A stretch of DNA of 7,145 bases from Bordetella parapertussis (lineage in GTDB: Bacteria > Pseudomonadota > Gammaproteobacteria > Burkholderiales > Burkholderiaceae_C), in NCBI GenBank assembly GCA_945890735.1, contig CAMDCZ010000065.1, positions 1 to 7,145 of the forward strand, given 5' to 3'. Positions 4,766 to 7,145 of this stretch are shown here, in pieces. The notes beneath the pieces were generated by a model. That model did no database searches, was not told the origin of the DNA, and worked only from the letters and a program-made list of their open reading frames with translations. Each line of letters begins with the position of its first letter. Position 1 is the first letter of the stretch. A program made the translations under genes and the position numbers.

Positions 4766-5863
4766 ATGTTCAATCGATTCTGCAAAGCTTGTTCGCTAAG
4801 TGGTATTCCCCTGCGGTCTTGTTTATGGATCAGCGTACTTTTTCTGTTGTCGGCGTGTGAGGGGCCAACATCGGTGCAACGCGGTTACCGCGGGACCAGC
4901 ATGGTGCAAATTTACAAACCCAGTGTGCTGGCTGCCAACGCTGCCATTCATGACATCCCCGAACCTGAACCCGTCGACCCGCCCGAGCCTGATGCCCAAT
5001 CAGTCAATGAACTGTACGAAAACGTTCAAGTGCTTAACGATTTGTCAGCGTTGGAGTTCTCCCGCTTGATGGCCGCCATGGCCACCTGGGTCGCACCGGA
5101 AGAGGGCTGCAAGTATTGCCACAACACCAAAAATCTAGCCTCTGATGAAAAGTACACCAAGGTGGTGGCCAGGCGAATGTTGCAAATGACCCGTAATTTA
5201 AACAATCAATGGAAAACCCACGTCAAAGAAACCGGCGTGACCTGTTGGACCTGCCACAGAGGACAAGCGGTACCCAGCGGGGACTGGTTCAACAACCCAG
5301 GTTTGCCGCATTCACAAGGCAATATGCTGGGCGACAAAGCGGGGCAAAACACACCCGCCATGTCGGAAGTGGCCAACGCCTCCTTGCCTTTCAATCCCTT
5401 AAGCACTTACTTGGTCAATGGTGAACACAATATCCGCATCCAAGGCACGCAGGCGCTCGCTGGGAACAACAGGCGCTCGATCAAACAAGCAGAGCACAGC
5501 TACGGCTTGATGATTTACATGTCCACCTCCTTAGGCGTCAATTGCACCTATTGCCACAACACACGGGCCATGGGCGACTGGAGTGTCAGCACCCCACAAC
5601 GTGTGACAGCTTGGCACGGCATCCGCATGGTGCGAGATATCAATAGCAATTACCTCAGCGAATTAGCCCCCTTGTTCCCCCCCTACCGATTGAGTGAAGA
5701 AGGCGACTTTCCCAAAGTCGGTTGCGCCACCTGCCACAAAGGGGCATACAAACCGATGTATGGTGTCAGCATGTTGCCCGACTATCCCGAACTTGCCAAA
5801 GACATCATCTATGAAATTTCAACGGTTCCTGCCAACCTCGCTGCAGCTCAAAAAACACCTTAG
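4766..5863 (+). CDS. pufC: Photosynthetic reaction-centre tetrahaem cytochrome c subunit
   Basis: This is a 365-residue lipoprotein on the periplasmic face of the purple-bacterial reaction centre that re-reduces the oxidised bacteriochlorophyll special pair. The signal peptide ends in the lipobox LLSAC, with the lipid-carrying Cys31. Four haem sites are present: CKYCH (115-119), CWTCH (160-164), CTYCH (260-264) and CATCH (320-324). By spacing to the Blastochloris viridis subunit, all four distal ligands are kept: Met102, Met138, Met249 and His152. The N-terminal RGYRGTSM and the GVNCTYCHNTRAM and WHGIRMVRD blocks are typical of PufC. Length and ligand set argue for a working protein. Unusually, no pufL/pufM precedes it: it has its own promoter with a PpsR-type operator and sits beside a HiPIP gene. 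The chaN-like gene overlaps its 3' end. Confidence 0.96.
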   Translation: MFNRFCKACSLSGIPLRSCLWISVLFLLSACEGPTSVQRGYRGTSMVQIYKPSVLAANAAIHDIPEPEPVDPPEPDAQSVNELYENVQVLNDLSALEFSRLMAAMATWVAPEEGCKYCHNTKNLASDEKYTKVVARRMLQMTRNLNNQWKTHVKETGVTCWTCHRGQAVPSGDWFNNPGLPHSQGNMLGDKAGQNTPAMSEVANASLPFNPLSTYLVNGEHNIRIQGTQALAGNNRRSIKQAEHSYGLMIYMSTSLGVNCTYCHNTRAMGDWSVSTPQRVTAWHGIRMVRDINSNYLSELAPLFPPYRLSEEGDFPKVGCATCHKGAYKPMYGVSMLPDYPELAKDIIYEISTVPANLAAAQKTP

Positions 5864-6737
5864 CTTGGCCTTATGCGGTCTGGGCAGCCTGTTCTTCTTA
5901 CCTACAGCCTGGGGCTTGGACCCACTCCCAGTCACTGGACCCATTGTGCGGATCTCGGACATGGCACCCATCAGCGTGGCGCAATTGGTGCAAGCCGTTT
6001 TGCGTTCCGATGTCGCCGTGCTGGGCGAAGTTCACGACAACCCGCGACACCACCAACTGCGTGGCGAGTTGCTGCGTCAATTGCCTGCTGCGAGTAAGAC
6101 GGTGGTGGCTGAACACCTCAATTGGCGCCAAGGTTTTAAACCCGAGTCCGAGTTGTTGAGAGGCTTACAGGAGGCAGGTTTTGATGACCAAGGCTGGGCT
6201 TGGCCACTGCACCAACCCTTGTTTGAAGCGATTGGTGCCATGCAGATGCCCTTGATGGGCGGCAATCTGCCAGGCGAGTCCATCAAAGAGGTATTCAAAA
6301 CCCGCGGCCAAAGTCTGCCCGAACCCGTTCGGGTGCTGCTGGCCAAAGCCCCTTTTGACGACCTGCAACGTAAAGCCTTGGAAGAGGAAATCAACCAAGG
6401 GCACTGCGGCGCCATGCCAGCCAGCATGTTCGAGGGCATGTCCGCGGTACAACGCGGACGCGATGCAGCCATGGCAGAAGTTGCACTCGCACACCTGCCC
6501 AGCGTTGTGCTTGCCGGCAATGGCCACGCTTGGAAGCATTTGGGCGTGCCTTTTGTTGTGAACAAAGTATCACCGCACTCGCAGACGATAAGTGTGTTGT
6601 TCATGGAATGGGACGACTCAAGGCCCAGCCCAGAAAAGCAGGCTTTTTTGGCTGAACTGGAGCCACAAGCAGACTATGTTTGGCTCACGCCACCTCAAAG
6701 CAGAGAAGATCCTTGTGCGAAATTAAAGAAAAAATGA
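5811..6737 (+). CDS. ChaN-like haem-binding/iron-regulated protein
   Basis: This is a 308-residue member of the ChaN/Tiki-like superfamily (haem-binding uptake family, formerly DUF399). The N-terminus is a signal peptide (Lys14-Lys15, hydrophobic 17-34, likely cleavage after AWG35) without a lipobox. Family motifs are LGEVHDNPRHHQLRGELL (71-88), AEHL (100-103) and GNGHAWKHLGVP (236-247), which hold the conserved His and Glu residues. ChaN of Campylobacter binds haem and was proposed to act in iron uptake. ATG 5811 was chosen because it gives a charged, complete signal peptide; it lies inside pufC, giving a 53-nt overlap and tight translational coupling. The frame is open further upstream, to 5694, but there it lies wholly within pufC. 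Cotranslation with a tetrahaem cytochrome suggests a role in haem handling or recovery, which is inference. Confidence 0.88.
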   Translation: MKFQRFLPTSLQLKKHLSLALCGLGSLFFLPTAWGLDPLPVTGPIVRISDMAPISVAQLVQAVLRSDVAVLGEVHDNPRHHQLRGELLRQLPAASKTVVAEHLNWRQGFKPESELLRGLQEAGFDDQGWAWPLHQPLFEAIGAMQMPLMGGNLPGESIKEVFKTRGQSLPEPVRVLLAKAPFDDLQRKALEEEINQGHCGAMPASMFEGMSAVQRGRDAAMAEVALAHLPSVVLAGNGHAWKHLGVPFVVNKVSPHSQTISVLFMEWDDSRPSPEKQAFLAELEPQADYVWLTPPQSREDPCAKLKKK

Positions 6738-6801
6738 CATTTTTGTGTATCTCTAAAAATACCCAAATTTTTAATTAAATAGAATTGCCAATTAATATTT
6801 G
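6730..6801. other. A+T-rich inverted repeats after chaN
   Basis: Three A+T stems lie in this stretch: AAAAAT/ATTTTT around the chaN stop (6730-6735, 6739-6744), a second AAAAAT/ATTTTT pair (6755-6760, 6767-6772), and a longer imperfect repeat CAAATTTTTAATT (6764-6776) with AATTAATATTTG (6790-6801). None is G+C-based, so any terminator function for chaN would be weak. Confidence 0.35.
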
Positions 6802-6815
6802 AGTGCTTTCATTCG

Positions 6816-6845
6816 CATCACCCATTGATGAGGCCCGTCGGGCTT
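6816..6845. terminator. Twin small hairpins between convergent chaN and tal
   Basis: CATCA/TGATG (6816-6820, 6826-6830) is directly followed by AGGCCC/GGGCTT (6831-6836, 6840-6845, one G-T wobble, three-base loop). They lie 15-45 bp beyond the transaldolase stop on its downstream side and could serve transcripts from both directions. No T-run follows on either strand, so this is a tentative call. Confidence 0.35.
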
Positions 6846-6860
6846 CGCAATGACGTCGCT

Positions 6861-7145
6861 TTAGACTTGCATCAGCGCATCGAGCTTTCGCGCATCGGCG
6901 CAAAAAGCGCGAATACCTTCGGCCAGCTTATCGCTGGCCATGGCATCTTCATTCAATGCCAAACGAAACTGCGCTTCGTTCAGTGTCAGCCGTTCAATGG
7001 GCGTTGCTTGCGCTTGCGCCAGACTGAGGCTGGCTGCCAGCGGCGCGGTCTGCGCTTGCAACTGCGCCAACAACTCAGGCGCAATGGTGAGCAAATCGCA
7101 GCCAGCCAGCGCGGTGATTTGCCCGATGTTGCGAAAGCTCGCCCC
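6861..7145 (-). CDS. tal: Transaldolase, C-terminal part (5' end outside window)
   Basis: The minus-strand frame is open from the window edge to TAA at 6861-6863 and gives the last 94 residues. They match the C-terminus of TalB-type (long, class I aldolase-fold) transaldolase: ASFRNIGQITALAGCDLLTI, then LTLNEAQFRLALNEDAMASD and KLAEGIRAFCADARKL. The enzyme moves a dihydroxyacetone unit between sedoheptulose 7-phosphate and glyceraldehyde 3-phosphate in the cytoplasmic pentose phosphate pathway. The Schiff-base lysine and the rest of the barrel lie outside the window. It is convergent with the chaN-like gene and probably unrelated to the phototrophy genes. Confidence 0.96.
   Translation of the reverse strand, partial: GASFRNIGQITALAGCDLLTIAPELLAQLQAQTAPLAASLSLAQAQATPIERLTLNEAQFRLALNEDAMASDKLAEGIRAFCADARKLDALMQV

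Noticed and set aside
5694..5810. Longer ChaN-like protein starting at 5694
   Set aside because: The extra residues are out-of-frame pufC coding sequence and would bury the signal peptide 40 residues inside the protein.
6077..6604. Long minus-strand open frame of 175 codons
   Set aside because: It lies wholly antisense to the well-supported chaN-like gene and its translation shows no recognisable domain.
1..7145. CRISPR array, tRNA or rRNA genes, insertion sequence or phage attachment site
   Set aside because: No regularly spaced repeats, cloverleaf-like segments, transposase frames or terminal inverted repeats were seen on reading both strands.

Overview
The window reads as a chromosomal segment of a betaproteobacterium, most likely Burkholderiales of the Comamonadaceae or Rubrivivax type, that carries out purple-bacterial (anoxygenic) photosynthesis. 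The grounds are a GroEL with a GGM tail, a TalB-type transaldolase, and above all a complete four-haem reaction-centre cytochrome (PufC) encoded near a HiPIP, the soluble electron donor that PufC uses in this group. The genus is inferred from gene style only.

Layout. (1) 1-313: the 3' end of groEL and a strong rho-independent terminator. (2) 345-869: a decayed MntA-HepT toxin-antitoxin locus. mntA is cut down to its N-terminus, and hepT is full length but has an amber stop at codon 9. (3) 878-1870, minus strand: a LysR regulator resembling CbbR, divergent from the next block. (4) 2040-4570, plus strand: a probable operon of four exported proteins: a Tat-exported metallophosphoesterase, a monohaem cytochrome c recalling a SoxA domain, a small cysteine-bearing DUF1566-type protein, and a Tat-exported HiPIP. 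A hairpin follows the metallophosphoesterase gene and another follows the HiPIP gene. (5) 4766-6737, plus strand: pufC followed by a ChaN-like haem-binding protein gene that overlaps it by 53 nt. (6) 6861-7145, minus strand: the C-terminal part of transaldolase, convergent with chaN.

Working together. HiPIP should carry electrons in the periplasm from the cytochrome bc1 complex to the lipid-anchored PufC, which re-reduces the photo-oxidised special pair. Both the HiPIP operon and pufC have, in their upstream regions, a TGT-N12-ACA palindrome, the known target shape of the photosynthesis repressor PpsR/CrtJ. The pufC copy is a perfect match to TGTC-N10-GACA and overlaps a good sigma-70 -10 box. 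This suggests that the two units are co-regulated by oxygen or light. pufC is not preceded by pufL/pufM here, so it appears detached from the usual puf operon.

The least understood part is the pairing of a SoxB-superfamily-like phosphoesterase, a SoxA-like cytochrome and a DUF1566 protein with HiPIP. It may be an undescribed periplasmic electron-input module, but the substrate cannot be read from the sequence.
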